Positions 34,701-46,389 of a DNA stretch of 64,000 nt are shown piece after piece. A program made the translations under genes and the position numbers. The DNA is from Talinum fruticosum (lineage: Eukaryota; Streptophyta; Magnoliopsida; Caryophyllales; Talinaceae). The notes below the pieces were generated by a model, which did not search any database, was not told where the DNA came from, and was given only the letters and a program-made list of their open reading frames with translations. How positions within the stretch are numbered: the first letter of the stretch is position 1; every line of letters starts with the position of its first letter. The stretch covers positions 8,233,001 to 8,297,000 of the forward strand of contig JAITYX010000012.1 in NCBI GenBank assembly GCA_021018815.1. Direction: 5' to 3'.

Positions 34701-35250
34701 AAGTTCCGTACAGGATATCGTAGTGAAAAGACCTTGATATAAACTAGGTAATAATCATACTAAAAGTACCGACTATAACATAATAGAGCTTATAACCGAA
34801 GTCGGATTCGAGTGAGAAAAGACGAAATACTAGTCTATTCAATCTGCGATAAATCTGAGTGATGAGGGACTCGGAACAGAGAACCGGTTTTCGAGTCACT
34901 TACAGATAAGCAAGAAATATGAGAAGTAAAAGCTGTATCACTTAGAGTAGATACCATTTTACTCAAAGAAGTTTCGAGATACGGAGAATGCCTTGGAATC
35001 AAAACTCTATAAGTATGAGATGGTTATACCCGATTCATTTAACGCAACTCGAAATGCATTGAGAGGTGTCTCGAGTCTTCATTGGCTTAGCATCTTCGGA
35101 GTGGAAATTTATGTTCCACTATACTTGGATCTATCCTCGGCATGTCTTTTTGGAACCATGCAAAGACATCTACGAATTCGGTAAGGAGCGAAGTGAATTT
35201 GCTTCGCTCTTCTACATTCAGCGTTTTCCCAATTTTGACTTCTTAGGGTT
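31701..35250 (-). pseudogene. Element B reverse transcriptase and RNase H
   Basis: From right to left: the spacer end FQKDMPRIDPSIVEHKF (35120-35170), then a copia solo LTR at 33501-35080. Deleting it and one ATTGG restores DAKPIKEKI. RT follows with DDFLLPHINIL, motif A as IMVGYVRYNQV near 33206-33238 (catalytic Asp changed to Val by GAT to GTT at 33225-33227), MPFGLKN (33113-33133) and intact YVDD at 33032-33043. The RT-RNase H connection is at 32430-32823. RNase H covers 31945-32260 with NNTSEYETCIIGLQA and VFSDSNLII. Frameshifts are frequent. Confidence 0.88.
33501..35080 (-). repeat. copia solo LTR (SIRE family) inside element B RT
   Basis: It begins TCGAAGGTTTGCTC and ends CGAGTCTTC on the forward strand. 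Flanks ATTGG (33496-33500) and ATTGG (35081-35085) are a perfect 5-bp duplication. Length is 1580 bp. The reverse TATA box is at 34162-34169. The gene reads through when it is removed. Confidence 0.92.
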
Positions 35251-37300
35251 GATCTATTGATCCTAAGTTAATTGTTATTATTTCCTCTATTATTAGTCAA
35301 CATTTTTCATGATCTTCCATAAGTTTTAGTCATTCATTAGGGATTTCTCGTTCATCATTAGAGACAAAAAAAATAAAGAATAGGAGGAGGCAAAGAGTAA
35401 GCGGAAATATTTATCTTGTTGAATGAAGAAATTGGTTTATCGGACTCCTAAATAGAAAATGCAGAAGATGAATTAACAGAATCGAAATAGAAACAACAAC
35501 CCTAATACTAGACTCGGACATAGAATGCTCTCCTAAAATGGCAGCAAATTCTTGGTCGTCATCAACATCAATCCAAGTGATATGCTTGGACCCTTCGATA
35601 TCGAAGTCGGTGATGAACTTGGACGGATCGAACCGAGGGTACGACATTGCTGAGACAAGCATCAAACCGAGTTCCCCTATAGACCGTTCTCCCTCCAAAT
35701 GACAGACCAAAATTGTTACTCTCAACTAGATTGGTCAAGTCTTGTGTAGGCTGTTCCTTCTCGAGGAGGTAGGGTGCCTCTTTTTCTAGCACATAGTAGT
35801 CAATAAAGACTTCTAAACCAGGTACTAGGATACCCTTCTCTTTTATATAATAGGGCTCAGGAGAACCATAGTTAGGGAAGTCATTCCATTCTTTCAGGAA
35901 TTACCCATTTAGAGTACGAGGATAGGGTTTGATTAAACAGATCCGTAAGTGGTGCAACCTTCTTGGTTTGTATCTCCCACTTCAGCTTGGTTATTTCCTT
36001 AGCAGTTGGATAACGACCTAATTCGAACTTGTAGTAATTGGTGGGGTCAAAAGGTGGAAAGATCGGATGGTATGCCCTCCCGCCCACAGCCTAAGCTAGG
36101 AAAATACCCCTTCTTCCTTAGCATTGAATTCACAATAGGGTTAACACAAGGATTGAAGTTAAAAGGTGCTTCATCCGTGTCTATAACAGATGATAGTCTC
36201 AAATCTATAAAGTTCCTAATCATGAGCATCACGCTCGATTTCAACAAAAACTCTTTGGAAGTGATGGAGGCATAGAGACTATCTGCTTTCACGGTTACTA
36301 CTTGACCTTTAATGATCATTTTATCTTTCTAATGCTGTATAGAGGGCACTACCTCATGGTCATCTATCCAAGGGTGTCCTAAAAGAAGATTGAAAGTGGT
36401 TGGAATGTCTAGGACTTAGAGATCAATATTTTTCACCACTAGTCCGACATTGATTGGAAGACTAAATCTTCCCAAATCTGCTCAAAGATGAATAGTTTGC
36501 TTAGAGAGTTGTTGCTCTCGATACCTAACCTTTTGGTATCTCTATATGGGAAGATATTTACTAGCAAATCCATTGTCCACTAAGGTTTCAGTGGATAAAC
36601 TTGTTAGTGCAAGTTACAGTTAAGTAAAGGGCATTGTTGTGTGCAATGCCTTCTTCAAGCAGTGTCTTTCTTATCGAATGTGATGGTTCCATCCCCATTA
36701 TTGACCAATCCTACCACCTCTACAGGCGTAGTTTCAAGAGAGACCTCAATCTTACTAAGTGCATGAATGATGGCATGCCTATGGTTTTGGGAGGCGATAT
36801 AAGTTTCCAAATGTAAATTTCAGCTTTGAGTTTCTAAAGCTGGTTTAGGATTGATCTCCTCTTTAGCAACTTTTTTTGGGGGGCTTCTTGAGTCTCGTTG
36901 TGGACCCTTTGGTGTATTATGTCATCCAAATCTAGTAAGGAATTGGATTTTAGGACTCTTCGGTATTCCCTAAAAGTCATCTTCTTCTAAGGGTGGTGTA
37001 CCCCAAAAGTTATCATTACTATCGTCTTGAGTCTTGTAGACATCTTCTTCATCACTTACCCACAATCCATGGATTTCTAGGTCTAGAGAAGGTAAGCTAA
37101 CAAGTACTTCGGACTTACCGATGTCTTCAATGAAGACAGTAAAATCCTGAAAAGATAGCTAAGATACCACTAAATCGATTCTTACCTGTCGTAGGGCTTT
37201 TAAGCGACCCGAGGGAAAGGGAGTTGACCGTTGCATAACATACTATCTAATTGATTCTTAAATGTCCAACATTGCTCCGTATGTGTCCTTGTGCATGATG
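35251..37300 (-). pseudogene. Element B protease region and gag-protease / protease-RT linkers
   Basis: The segment 36840-37300 is an acidic linker with a KEEDPIL-type end, shared with 19458-19927 and 62500-62720. The protease part (about 36500-36830) includes NGDGTITFDKKD and EEGIAHNNALYLTVTC, followed by a decayed active-site region. After it come LLGHPWIDDHEVVPSIQH (about 36335-36390) and a linker matching element C (SITSKEFL, FNFNPCVNPIV, MLRKKGYF at 36120-36300). The last piece (35411-35725) has SNVVPS-type text and matches 63780-63850 of element C. Such PR-LLGRPWIH-linker architecture is known for Tat elements. Confidence 0.75.
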
Positions 37301-38150
37301 GTATTTATAGATTTTTCCCGCATCCCAATTGTTCGACTATTTCATAATTTCGATTCTCGTCAGTTACGGGTGGCAGCTCAATCTTCCCTTCGGACAAAAA
37401 ATGGTTGAGGGATTGAGCGTAAGTAATATTTATAGTAGTGTAGTCATTATATCTATTAAGGGCATTGACATCCGCACCCCTACTAGTATTGCCTTGATTA
37501 GAGGTTTTCTTGTCTTTGGATTGATAATCACCCCTATATCTAGCCACAACTTTTGTGGTTGTGGTAGATAACTCTTTTTCTATAAGCATGCCTATATCTC
37601 TAAGGGCTGTGAAGCTCATAAATGGTAGGAATTTGAGATGTTGGTTATAAGCAGATCGAAGGTTCTTCACAATAATCCTAACTTGGTCCATCTCGGATTA
37701 TCGGTCCACCATATGGGCAACCTTTGCCCTCCATCTAGTGAGGAAGTCGGTGAAACTCTCTTTCTCCCTTTGTTTGATCAACTCCAAGTATCTAAGGGTG
37801 ACAGGTAGATCGGTGTTATAGGAGTATTGGTGTATGAACTCCTTACACGATTGTTCAATTTGGTAACCTTGCGTGGGGCAACTACATTGTACCGAGTTCA
37901 TTACATCGCCATCGAATGTCCATGAAAAGATGACGTGGTAAGTGTCTTCGAGTACATGTTGAAGAGTCATTGCTCCTAAGAAGTTGCGAACATGATGATG
38001 GGGATATTCGTAACCACAAAACTTGATGTGATGCATAGTAAACTTGGGAGGTAATTTCCCTTTGGGGATTGAAGTGAATCCCGTGAGATCAAAATAGTGA
38101 CTCTTGAATATGGAGGATTCCCTTAACATTTGTTCTATCTGATAATGCAT
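37301..38150 (-). pseudogene. Element B gag core
   Basis: Two adjacent frames on the reverse strand, 38150-37698 and 37691-37305, read as one protein. The first holds LPPKFTMHHIKFCGYEYPHHHVRNF, LQHVLEDTYHVIFSWTF and ELIKQREKESFTDFLTRWRA, the retrotransposon-gag (PF03732) pattern. The second continues VKNLRSAYNQHLKFLPFMSF and a Lys-rich tail. A stop lies between them at about 37695. No zinc knuckle was seen. Element C has lost this core. Confidence 0.8.
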
Positions 38151-38727
38151 GGATCAAATTTAGGCTTAGGTTCGGGACTAGGCTCTGGATCAAGTGAAGG
38201 GCCTCCTGGGGGTGGACGAGCTTCTTCTTCACCTCCGTTCTTATTATCTTGAAGAGTCTTTAAGATGACTGCAAGAGTTTTAGATATAAACTCTATCTTT
38301 TTATTTAAAGCCTCAATTTAGGCTTCCATCTTGGCCGAGGATTCATTTAGCAAGGTGAGGATGGGAGATTGTTCTAGTTCTCTCGTCCATTGGAGGGGAA
38401 TTGTTTTTGGGTACTACCCTATTACAAAAGATTGACTCGAACCAGTGTTGTGTGTACCGAAGTTGGTTGTGCTAGTGTAGATCGACGTGTAGAGCTGGGG
38501 GAAGAGGTATCAAACTCCTTGTTGAGGCGTTCTAACCTTTTGGAGCTCGGATTCCGATAAAAATCAATGGGGGTAGGCTTCCCTATTCTGCAACCCAAAG
38601 GATAACCGCTTAGGACCATGTGTAGGAACACCAACTTTTGGGAGGAAGGGACTCGAGTGGAAGACTTGAAGGAACTAAGAACGAAAGAATGCTTTTTAAT
38701 TGGATGCACATAAGAAATGCAAAACAA
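38151..38727 (-). pseudogene. Element B gag N-terminal part
   Basis: It contains SGYPLGCRIGKPTPIDF and NPSSKRLERLNKEF, also found at 43109-43291 and 61780-61880, so it marks the start of gag in this family. A coiled-coil piece (EALNKKIEFISKTLAVILKT) and a Pro-rich acidic stretch follow toward 38160. Frameshifts separate the parts. Confidence 0.7.
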
Positions 38728-38756
38728 TTGGAATGGAATGTAATCATGCTAATGAC

Positions 38757-41700
38757 TTAGTTTCGAATGATTTTTAATTTGGGTAATGCACAAATGGAAT
38801 GTAAAAATGGATTCACCTAATTGGAGATGAATTTATTTAGGCTAAAATAGAAAATTTGGGTAATGCATAAATGGACTTACCTAAATGAGGGATGCATTTA
38901 TTCTTTGGCTAAATGCAAAATGAAATGCATAAATAAACTTGCCTAATTTGAGAAGAATTTATTTTTTGGCTAGATGCAAAATGAAATGCATAAATGCATT
39001 CACCTAATTTGAGATGAATTTATTTTTTGTCTTAATGCAAAACTAAATGCATAAATAGACTCACCTAATTTGAGATAAATTTATTTTCTCGGCTAAATGC
39101 AAAAAGAAATGCATAAATGGACTCACCTAATTTGAGATGAACTTATTTTTTAGCTAAATGCTAAATTGAATGCATAAATGGACTCACCTTATTTTAGATG
39201 AATTTATTTTTTGTTTAATGTAACACCCCAAAACACCCCCTAGGAGTATGACATCGCCGAGTTCCTTAAAGGAGCTCCCAAGACTCTTTCTCGGTGTCGG
39301 TTTGGCTGTCTAAACTCAACTTAAAGATAATAAAGGTAGTTCTCCAAAAGAATTTGAGATTTCCTAAAAAAATTCGACGAGTTCTGTTTGTAATGTGGAC
39401 TATCCCGCAGGCTTAAAACCCTAAAACTCTGCATAAAACACATAATAAAACTCAACGAGCCACACACTTGGAGTATACAACCGAACGGCTACACGCCGGA
39501 GTCCAACCAATCATGCAACAAACTTAAAACGATCTAAATGGTTCATGGTACATTAGGTACAAACTATACGAACCGAATTACAAAGTACAATACTAGGAAA
39601 TATAAGAAATGCATATTCTTGACTCGAATCATTTAGCACGCAGCAAACAAGCAATTAGCGGAGTCCGAACTAAGCTAGGTGTAGATCATACTTTTCCGGA
39701 AATGTACCTGCAATACTGGGAGTGGGGGAAAATTTGTGAGGGTGAGCAATAAACCACGGGCTCACCGGAGTCTTACACCTTAAAATGAAAATTCTTTACA
39801 CATAATACTCATAATAATGAAATCAGCAAAAGCATAATAACATAATATAAATCTATATACTTTTCAACGAAATCTCTTGAAATAGTTTCCAACGTAACGA
39901 TCCTAACTTTTCAATCATTCAAAGCACGATTTGCAATCATTTTGGGAATTGAATCACTTTAAACAAGGTGAATTCATCTGCACTTTCTTTCAAATGCTTT
40001 CAATCGGACATTGGATCAGCTTCTACTCGAATCACTTCTCATAAATCATTTTCAATGAATCTCTTTTGGTGAATCACTTCCCGGGTTTGGGACTCGAACT
40101 AGCACTTCGCAATTTCTCATAGTTTATCTCGGTTTCTCCGGGGCGCGACCCCAAATAAAAAGGCTCCCGGGACCTATCTAGGAAGATTCCAATTGGGCAT
40201 CCCGCTACACAGGACCCCTAGCTAGAATCCTTCCTTGTGCTAAACGATCCGAGCAAAGTCGATTCACAACAGTTTCTTTAACACGTTCACTTATCAGGCT
40301 TGTTTCAAACAAGCATTCCCAAATCAATTTCACTTCTTAAAAGTACGTTTTCACGTTTGAAAAGCATATATCACACAAGTCACATTCAAGTACCATTTCG
40401 CGTAAAACATAGAACTTCTTTCAAAACCAACTTCGAACAACGTTTAACACAATCACTTGCACGAGATAGCCACAATTCAACACGGATAGTCATTCTCAGC
40501 TTCTCTTCAACTAAACCTTTCTCAATTCTCGCATTTAGTAAGATTAATTCCTTTTTCGAGCAACAATAATCACAAGTAGTTACCATTAATCTCACATGTC
40601 CCAACTTCTCATAATTTACCATCTACACTTCAATGTTTTCCGATTACGCTTCCACATTACTAATCAACCTCTTCTTACTCATATTTAGTCGATAGCTCTC
40701 ATTCTTACTTCACTACTAAAATTCCTCTAGCTCCCTTCATCTCCAAGTGTAATTTGCTCTCATCTTAGGTTTCTATCTCATTAATCGCTCTTTCTCGTCC
40801 AAACTCAATCATACAGACTCTTAATCTCTTTTCTTCGCCCACTTCCGCTAGCTTCGCTTATCGTTGAATTTAGTTCAACCTCAATGATTTAATTATCTTT
40901 TCAACTCAATTATCCTAATACACATTCACCTCTCACTCCCATGCCTCGATTGTGCGTCGCTGTGAACTCACACTCCTCTTTTATACTTAACTCATTATTT
41001 CCCAATATAAGCCGTTACCTTCCAACGCAAAGAACTTAGGAAATCTCTAAAGTTCAACTCGAAGCATCAATTCACGCTTTAGACCCAAATCACCATTTCT
41101 CCATTTCTAAGTGCCAATTAAGACCTTCACAATACTCTTTATACCTACAAAACCTACCTCCTAAACTTTCAACATCTCAACTCAGCCCTAACCAACTCGC
41201 TAACCAACCTCCTCCTCTCGCTCTCCGCGCTCTCTATCTCTACTCCGGGTCCTTCTTCTACCTCTCGTTCGTCCCATCCCCTCACTCCTTTCTTCACTCA
41301 CCGGCTCACCGCCCACGGGCCCTCTCGTCCTTCGCGCCTTGCTTTTCTCCTCTGTTTCGGGTCCAGTCTTCTCCCTTCCTTCGCTCACCGGCCGCGGTGC
41401 TCTCGCCGCTCAGGCGGCCACCGCCCTCGTTGGCTCTCACGCTCGCACTCTCTTTCTCTCGCTCTGTTCTCTCGCCTCGCTGTGTTTCGCCCTCGCCCGA
41501 TCTCCCTTTTCTCATTTTCCCCTGTTCTGGTTTCGCTCCTCCTTCCTTTCGCTCCCTCTTTCCTTTTCCTTCATCCGCTGTCTATCTTTGGGCACGGCAG
41601 CCCACCGATTGCCGGCTTCCGGCGTCCTCTCGCTCCCGCTCCCGCCTCGCTCTTCCTCTCTTTCCCAGCTCCCCTCTCGCTTTTCTCCTTTCTTTTCCTC

Positions 41701-42230
41701 TCGTTCGAGCCCCCGAGCCTTCTTCTTTGCTTCCCTCATTCTCCACCGACCGACTGTTAGTCTATCATCCTTATTGGACCCCAATTTTCCTCTCTAATCC
41801 ATTAAGTTTAAGAATAATACTAATCCCAATTGTTTTCTTTCTTTTATTTCCCCTGCTCTTCTTTCCTTTTCTTCTACCAAGCAATAACTTAACTAGACCC
41901 AAATAAGCAGAGACACACGGTCTCGGGTTTTTATTTAACCAGATCCGCAGAAAATTCGGAGGAAAGAATTAGCGCGCTCTACCAATTATAAATACACGGA
42001 CTAGTATTAATTCGCTCAAATAAATTTACGAATATCTAACCACGTATAAAACTTGGTCACTCGACCTACTCTATTTAATTAAGGCTAAATAATAAACTTA
42101 ACTCGTTAACTAGCTAACCCAAAATTACGGGTCTTACATTTAAATACAAAATTGAATGCATAAATGGATTCATTTAATTTGAGATGACTTTATTTTTTTG
42201 TTAAATGCAAAATAAAATGCAAATATGAAA
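38757..42230 (-). repeat. 61-bp minisatellite in the element B leader (about 8 units, split by a solo LTR)
   Basis: Units of about 61-62 bp contain ACTCACCTAATTTGAGATG, a T-run and a GCTAAATGCAAAATGAAATG-type end. About seven units fill 38757-39218. The array resumes at 42139 beyond the inserted LTR and fades near 42230. Two units each are seen at 43490-43600 and, on the other strand, 61580-61715. Confidence 0.88.
39219..42138 (-). repeat. Tekay/Del-like gypsy solo LTR (copy 3)
   Basis: TGTAACACCCC at the left, GGGTCTTACA at the right. The target-site duplication TTTAA is perfect (39214-39218 and 42139-42143). Length is 2920 bp. It is the reverse of copy 4: its left end resembles the reversed right end of copy 4 (CCTAGGAGTATGACAT). 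The pyrimidine-rich block 41160-41800 is open in several frames but is the counterpart of the purine block in copy 4, not a gene. Confidence 0.93.
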
Positions 42231-42830
42231 TGCAAGTAAGGAATGCAAAGATGCTAAAAAGTCAAAACCCTAAAAAGACCACACCGATTTAAGAGAAATG
42301 AACCCTCCCGGACTTACCGGTGGTGGCCGGATTCGGCTGAGCCCGATGGCCGACAGCTTACCTTAAACCCGGACTAAGTGACTCGTAAATACAATTAATG
42401 GATCAACCTTAAAAAAAAAAGGGAGGCAATTTTTGACTTTTGGCTGAAAATGCACATATTGGACCGATTCGAGCAAAATTACCTATTGTATTTTATTCAC
42501 ACCTAAGGTTATTTAGCACACCTAACCTAACATAAATCCTCACAATTAGAAGATAAAATACTAAAACAACCACATTCATCCAAGCATGCAAATGAAAAGA
42601 TAGAGGACCACCTAAACCATAAAGGAACTATGGTCGAAAAGAGGGATAAAACTAGGTAGCATACATGGTGTCTCATAGTCCGAGCATTTACTCCTCCGTG
42701 GGGTGCATGACATGAAAATAAGCATGAATCCTCGGTGCCTCATGGTAAACCAAAGGGAGCGTGCTATCGGATAAGAGGTACCATATCCCTAACAGTCAAG
42801 CCTAATTGGTCTCATCTCGGGTTAGCGGAC
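42231..42830 (-). other. Element B leader, first copy
   Basis: Non-coding leader upstream of gag. It is homologous to 43660-44230 (shared words include ATTTTATT-CACC, AACCACA-TCAT and GAGGGAT-AA). It ends abruptly at about 42830 against a second gag start instead of reaching a PBS. Confidence 0.65.
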
Positions 42831-43330
42831 AAGTAGTGGTGGTCGAGCCTCTTCTTTTTCTTCATCTTTCTCTTTCTCCTCATTTTTTGTTTCTCCTTCT
42901 CCTTCTTCTTCTCCTCATTTTTCTGCAGAGTCTTTAGAATAACATCAAGACTTTCGGATATGGACTCCATTTTCTAATCTTGAACCTTAATCTGGGCTAC
43001 CATCATAGTTGATGACTCGTTAAGAAAATAGATGATGGGAGATGAGTGTGGTCCTTCATTCATTGGAGGGGAATTGTTTTTGGTACTGTTCTACATCGAA
43101 AGATTAACTCAACCGGTGTTATGTGCACCGAAGTTGGTCGTACTCGGAATTGATCGAAGTGTGGAATGAAAAGATGCGTTATCGGACTCCTTACCGAAAC
43201 GCTCTAATCTATTCGAGTCCGGATTTCGACGAAACCCAATTGAAGTAGGCTTCCCTATTCTACAGGCCAAAAGATAATTGCTTATGACCATGCTAGGGGA
43301 AATAAGCTTTTAGGGAGAAGGGACTCAATT
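42831..43330 (-). pseudogene. Second copy of element B gag N-terminal part
   Basis: The frame 43291-43109 reads LLACRIGKPTSIGFRRNPD then SNRLERFGKESD, parallel to 38422-38727. A coiled-coil (MESISESLDVILKTLQKNEE) and a Lys/Glu-rich tail follow to 42840. It then joins the leader of the first copy, so gag does not continue. Confidence 0.7.
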
Positions 43331-44357
43331 GCTAGACCTAAAGAGACTAGAAAAGACAGAAGACTTTGGTTTCCCGCTTCGCAGCCCAAAATTGTTATTT
43401 ATTTGGATGTACATAAGGAGTGCAAAATGACCAAAAAGCGATGTAATGATGCCGATGAAATGACATAGGTTGGCATGAATTGTTTCTTTTTGCTAATGCA
43501 AAAAGGAACTTACCTATTTGAGATGAATTTTACTTTTGCTAATGCAAAAATGGACTCACCTACTTGAGATGAATCTTATTTTGGCTAAATATAAAAAATG
43601 TAAGCATGTTAAAAGTAAAAAAAAGTCAAAAAATGACTTAAAACTTACTCGAAGAAAGGAAAGAAGGGGTCCACAATAGGACCCACCGTTGATTGACCTG
43701 GAGGAAGGTCGGTGCAGTGCTAGGCCAGGCGACCGGTGGCTAAATGATTTTTTTAGACTCGACACGGAAATGCTCTTAATGGACTCGACTCGCAAATTTC
43801 AACTTTTGGATAAAAACGTACACGTTGGACTCGACTTGAGAAAGTATTTTATTGTATTTTATATTGCACCCATGCAAGTGTTATTTGGAACACACGATCA
43901 AATCTAAAGGCTCATAAAAAAAGGTTAAATTCTAGAAATAACCACACTCATTTCATGAATGCAAATGGAGACAAAAGGTACCTCTTAGACAACCAAGGGT
44001 TTATGGTCAAAAGAGGGATCAATCTAGGTCGGATACATGTTGCCTCATAGTCCAAAAATTTAGCCCTACATGGGGTGTATGGCATGAACATGAATTATCG
44101 GTGCCTCTCGATCGTAGAATGAGAAAGCGTGCTATGAGTGTAGAGTAACCATCTTCTCCATAATCAAGGCTAAGTGGGCCTACCAAGTCAATAGTTCGAC
44201 CTCTCCAAAAAATTTTCATTTAAGGGTAAAGTCTATGGCCGAAATTAAAAGCAATTATGTCCAAGACTCGCCTAAATGCAATATGCCTAATGCAAAATAC
44301 ATTAAGAAAACTCACAACTCAATTTTTCAAGTTGTACCCTCTTAATAAGTGATACAT
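43331..44357 (-). other. Element B leader, second copy
   Basis: Leader between PBS and the second gag start. It contains two 61-bp units at 43490-43600 and is homologous to the first copy and to 60789-61719. No gene. Confidence 0.65.
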
Positions 44358-44374
44358 CACTAGTGGAGTCGCCA
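44358..44374 (-). other. Candidate primer-binding site of element B
   Basis: The reverse complement reads TGGCGACTCCACTAGTG, beside the inner edge of the LTR. Element C has TGACGACTCCACCGGGG at the matching place. The tRNA was not identified. Confidence 0.6.
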
Positions 44375-45290
44375 CTCGTATTAACCACGCAGCCCCCACG
44401 TATCCCCCGTAGGGGGTGGTGAACCGGACCGGAGTTTGTCTACGAAGCGTCAACTCTTGTTTTGTTTTATAAGATTCTTTTTTGTTTTTGAAAGTGGGGT
44501 GCGCTCCTTATCAAGATTATCGATTTTTATAATATGACTTTTTAAATAATTGAAGTGAAATGATGATTGGCAATTTTATTAACCATTTATTTTTTAAATT
44601 AATTTTAAGAAGTCTCTGGATATTATTTCAAGATTTACAAAAATAGAAAAAATACATATCATTTTCTCGTCGCAAGGCTTTTAGGCCAAAAGGGTAGGAT
44701 AAAACCGATTTGGACCAAGATCCAACTCGATTATCCGACCGAAAACCGGCGCCGACTATAGGTCGAAATTGAGGAATTAGTCTAGTCTATGGCCTTGGTT
44801 GTTAGACGGTAATTTGAAATTTCTTCCATTTTACATCGTAAATGTCGAGAAGTAATTCGGGGAATTAAAAGTAAAAGAGAGAGTTGTCGGCTTTAGAAAA
44901 GTAAAAACTACAAAAAAAAAAAAACGAAGTTTGAAAGTGGTTTTCAAAAATGACTTCATTAATGTACAATTGAGAATCCAATGTTCAGGGGTAAAGGTAC
45001 GAAACAATGAGACCAGCCCTCCATTCCACCGTCAACAAACGACTTTTAAAAGAATGCATTAACCAATCAAGCATACAACATGCGAAGTGCAAACATTAAA
45101 TCATCCAAAACATGCTCGGGAAACGATAAATAAAAAGGTAGGAATGTGATAAAGGCAAACGAAAATAAAAGTTACGGTAGGCGAGGACAAATTAAATGCG
45201 ATTAAATCTTCGATCCGAATACGAAAAGGATTAATAGGCATAAATAAATAAAACCATAAAAAAGAAACGAAAATTAATTTGATGCTTTCA
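44375..45290 (-). repeat. Truncated 5' LTR of element B (3' half of LTR)
   Basis: It matches the second half of LTR C (54470-55344 and 60674-60771) and the start-distal part of 20941-22295, including GCATACAACATGCGAAG and the CGTCAACAAACGAC block. It stops near 45290, leaving out the TATA region. Confidence 0.7.
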
Positions 45291-45479
45291 TGTTATCCCA
45301 CCTACTAAACTAAAATTGAATTATAAATTCGCTATCGCGAAAAACTAAATTAATAATTAAAAAATTATATTCAAAATCATTAAAATTGAAATTAAGTAAA
45401 AATGAACAAAACTTAAAAAACTGAAAGGATTGGACTCTTCAATTAAGAAAAAATTTCTCAAGTCTATTCTCCTAATATA

Positions 45480-46080
45480 AGGGTCCAATGAGTGGGCCCA
45501 CTTACCCTTTAAAAAAAAAAAATCAACGGGGATCAATTAAGAAAAACTGCCAAATGTGTTTTCTATTATTTTCCTTACTAAAACCCCTTCCGTTTTCTTC
45601 AAACAGACACATTATATCAAACAAAAAAACTCATTGGCGTTCAGTGGTCGATGGAGGTTCTTACGGCTGGTCGTCGGCGATCAAGGAAGTGGCGGCACCG
45701 ATGGTTGGTTCCCTGTCTCTTTTTTCTTCTCTTCCCTCTCTTTCTGTCTCCTTGGAGATAGTTCTGATTGCGATTTTTCATTCCAAATCTATTCTTAGCG
45801 GCGAGTTAGGGAAAGAAGCGATCTCGTTTCGCTGTTGGTTGTAGGACAGGATCATGCTGCTGGTTGTCGGCGGTCAAGGCGGCGACGTCGACGGTGGGTT
45901 CCTGTGTCTCTTCCCCTTCTTATCCCCTCTCTTTCTTTGTCCTTGGTGACTATCTAATTGCAATTTCTCATCAGAAATATTTTGTCCTTGCAGCGAATGT
46001 GGGTTTCAATTACTCTACTCTTGAAGATATTTCTGTTCAGGTATTATGCTTCCTTCACCTTTATTCTTGTCCTGTTTTTT
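45480..46080 (+). other. Duplicated promoter/5'UTR-like block of unknown host gene
   Basis: Two imperfect copies of about 200 bp occur in tandem (about 45640-45830 and 45845-46020). Each has GTCGGCG-TCAAGG, a GGTTCC-TGTCTC stretch, a CT-rich run and a GCAATTT-TCA end. The second is followed by CTTGCAG and a short possible exon (ANVGFNYSTLEDISVQ) ending in CAG before GTATTA. No protein family was recognised. Confidence 0.4.
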
Positions 46081-46389
46081 GAATTTTTTGGTTTCTTCTT
46101 CAATTATTTTGATTCTTGATATTAGCCATACAACTAGTGTGGTTGTATTGGATTCTTCTCAATTATTTTGATTCACAACGATAGGAGCTTGGATATGTCA
46201 CTATCAACTTATGTGTTCCTTTCTATAATTTGTGTTTTCTAGCTCGGGGTAGGGGTGAACAACAACTTGATTACAATAAATACATACAACTAGTGTGAGA
46301 TAGGATCACACAAATGAAAAATTTCCGGTTTGATATTGTGAAAAACTAGAAAAATCAAAGGTTGGTATTAGGCAGCCTGCGAAGAACCT
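46081..46389. other. Unassigned intergenic sequence
   Basis: AT-rich, with a short direct repeat (TTCTTC-TCAATTATTTTGATTC, near 46096 and 46155) and CATACAACTAGTGTG at about 46126 and 46286. No domain. Confidence 0.35.

Larger units (their letters stand above)
20941..45290 (-). mobile_element. Element B: long Tat/Retand-like Ty3/gypsy element with nested insertions
   Basis: Read in reverse it holds a truncated 5' LTR (44375-45290), PBS, duplicated leader and gag start, gag, protease, RT, RNase H, integrase, then a region with two opposite-strand genes, PPT and 3' LTR. Pol domains are colinear and of the Tat type. Extra ORFs behind pol, antisense ORFs and amplified tandem repeats are known in Tat-lineage elements such as Retand. 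That the 3' LTR at 20941-22295 belongs to this pol is inferred from strand, order and LTR family. Three solo LTRs inserted later. All coding parts are broken. Confidence 0.65.

Noticed and set aside
41200..41906. Frames of 152 and 169 codons rich in Ser, Phe, Leu and Arg
   Set aside because: Pyrimidine-rich block of solo LTR copy 3, the counterpart of a purine block in copy 4. Compositional, no domain.
45296..45320. Possible Helitron 5' end (TCCCACCTACTAAAC)
   Set aside because: No matching 3' hairpin with CTRR was found downstream, so the call is not supported.
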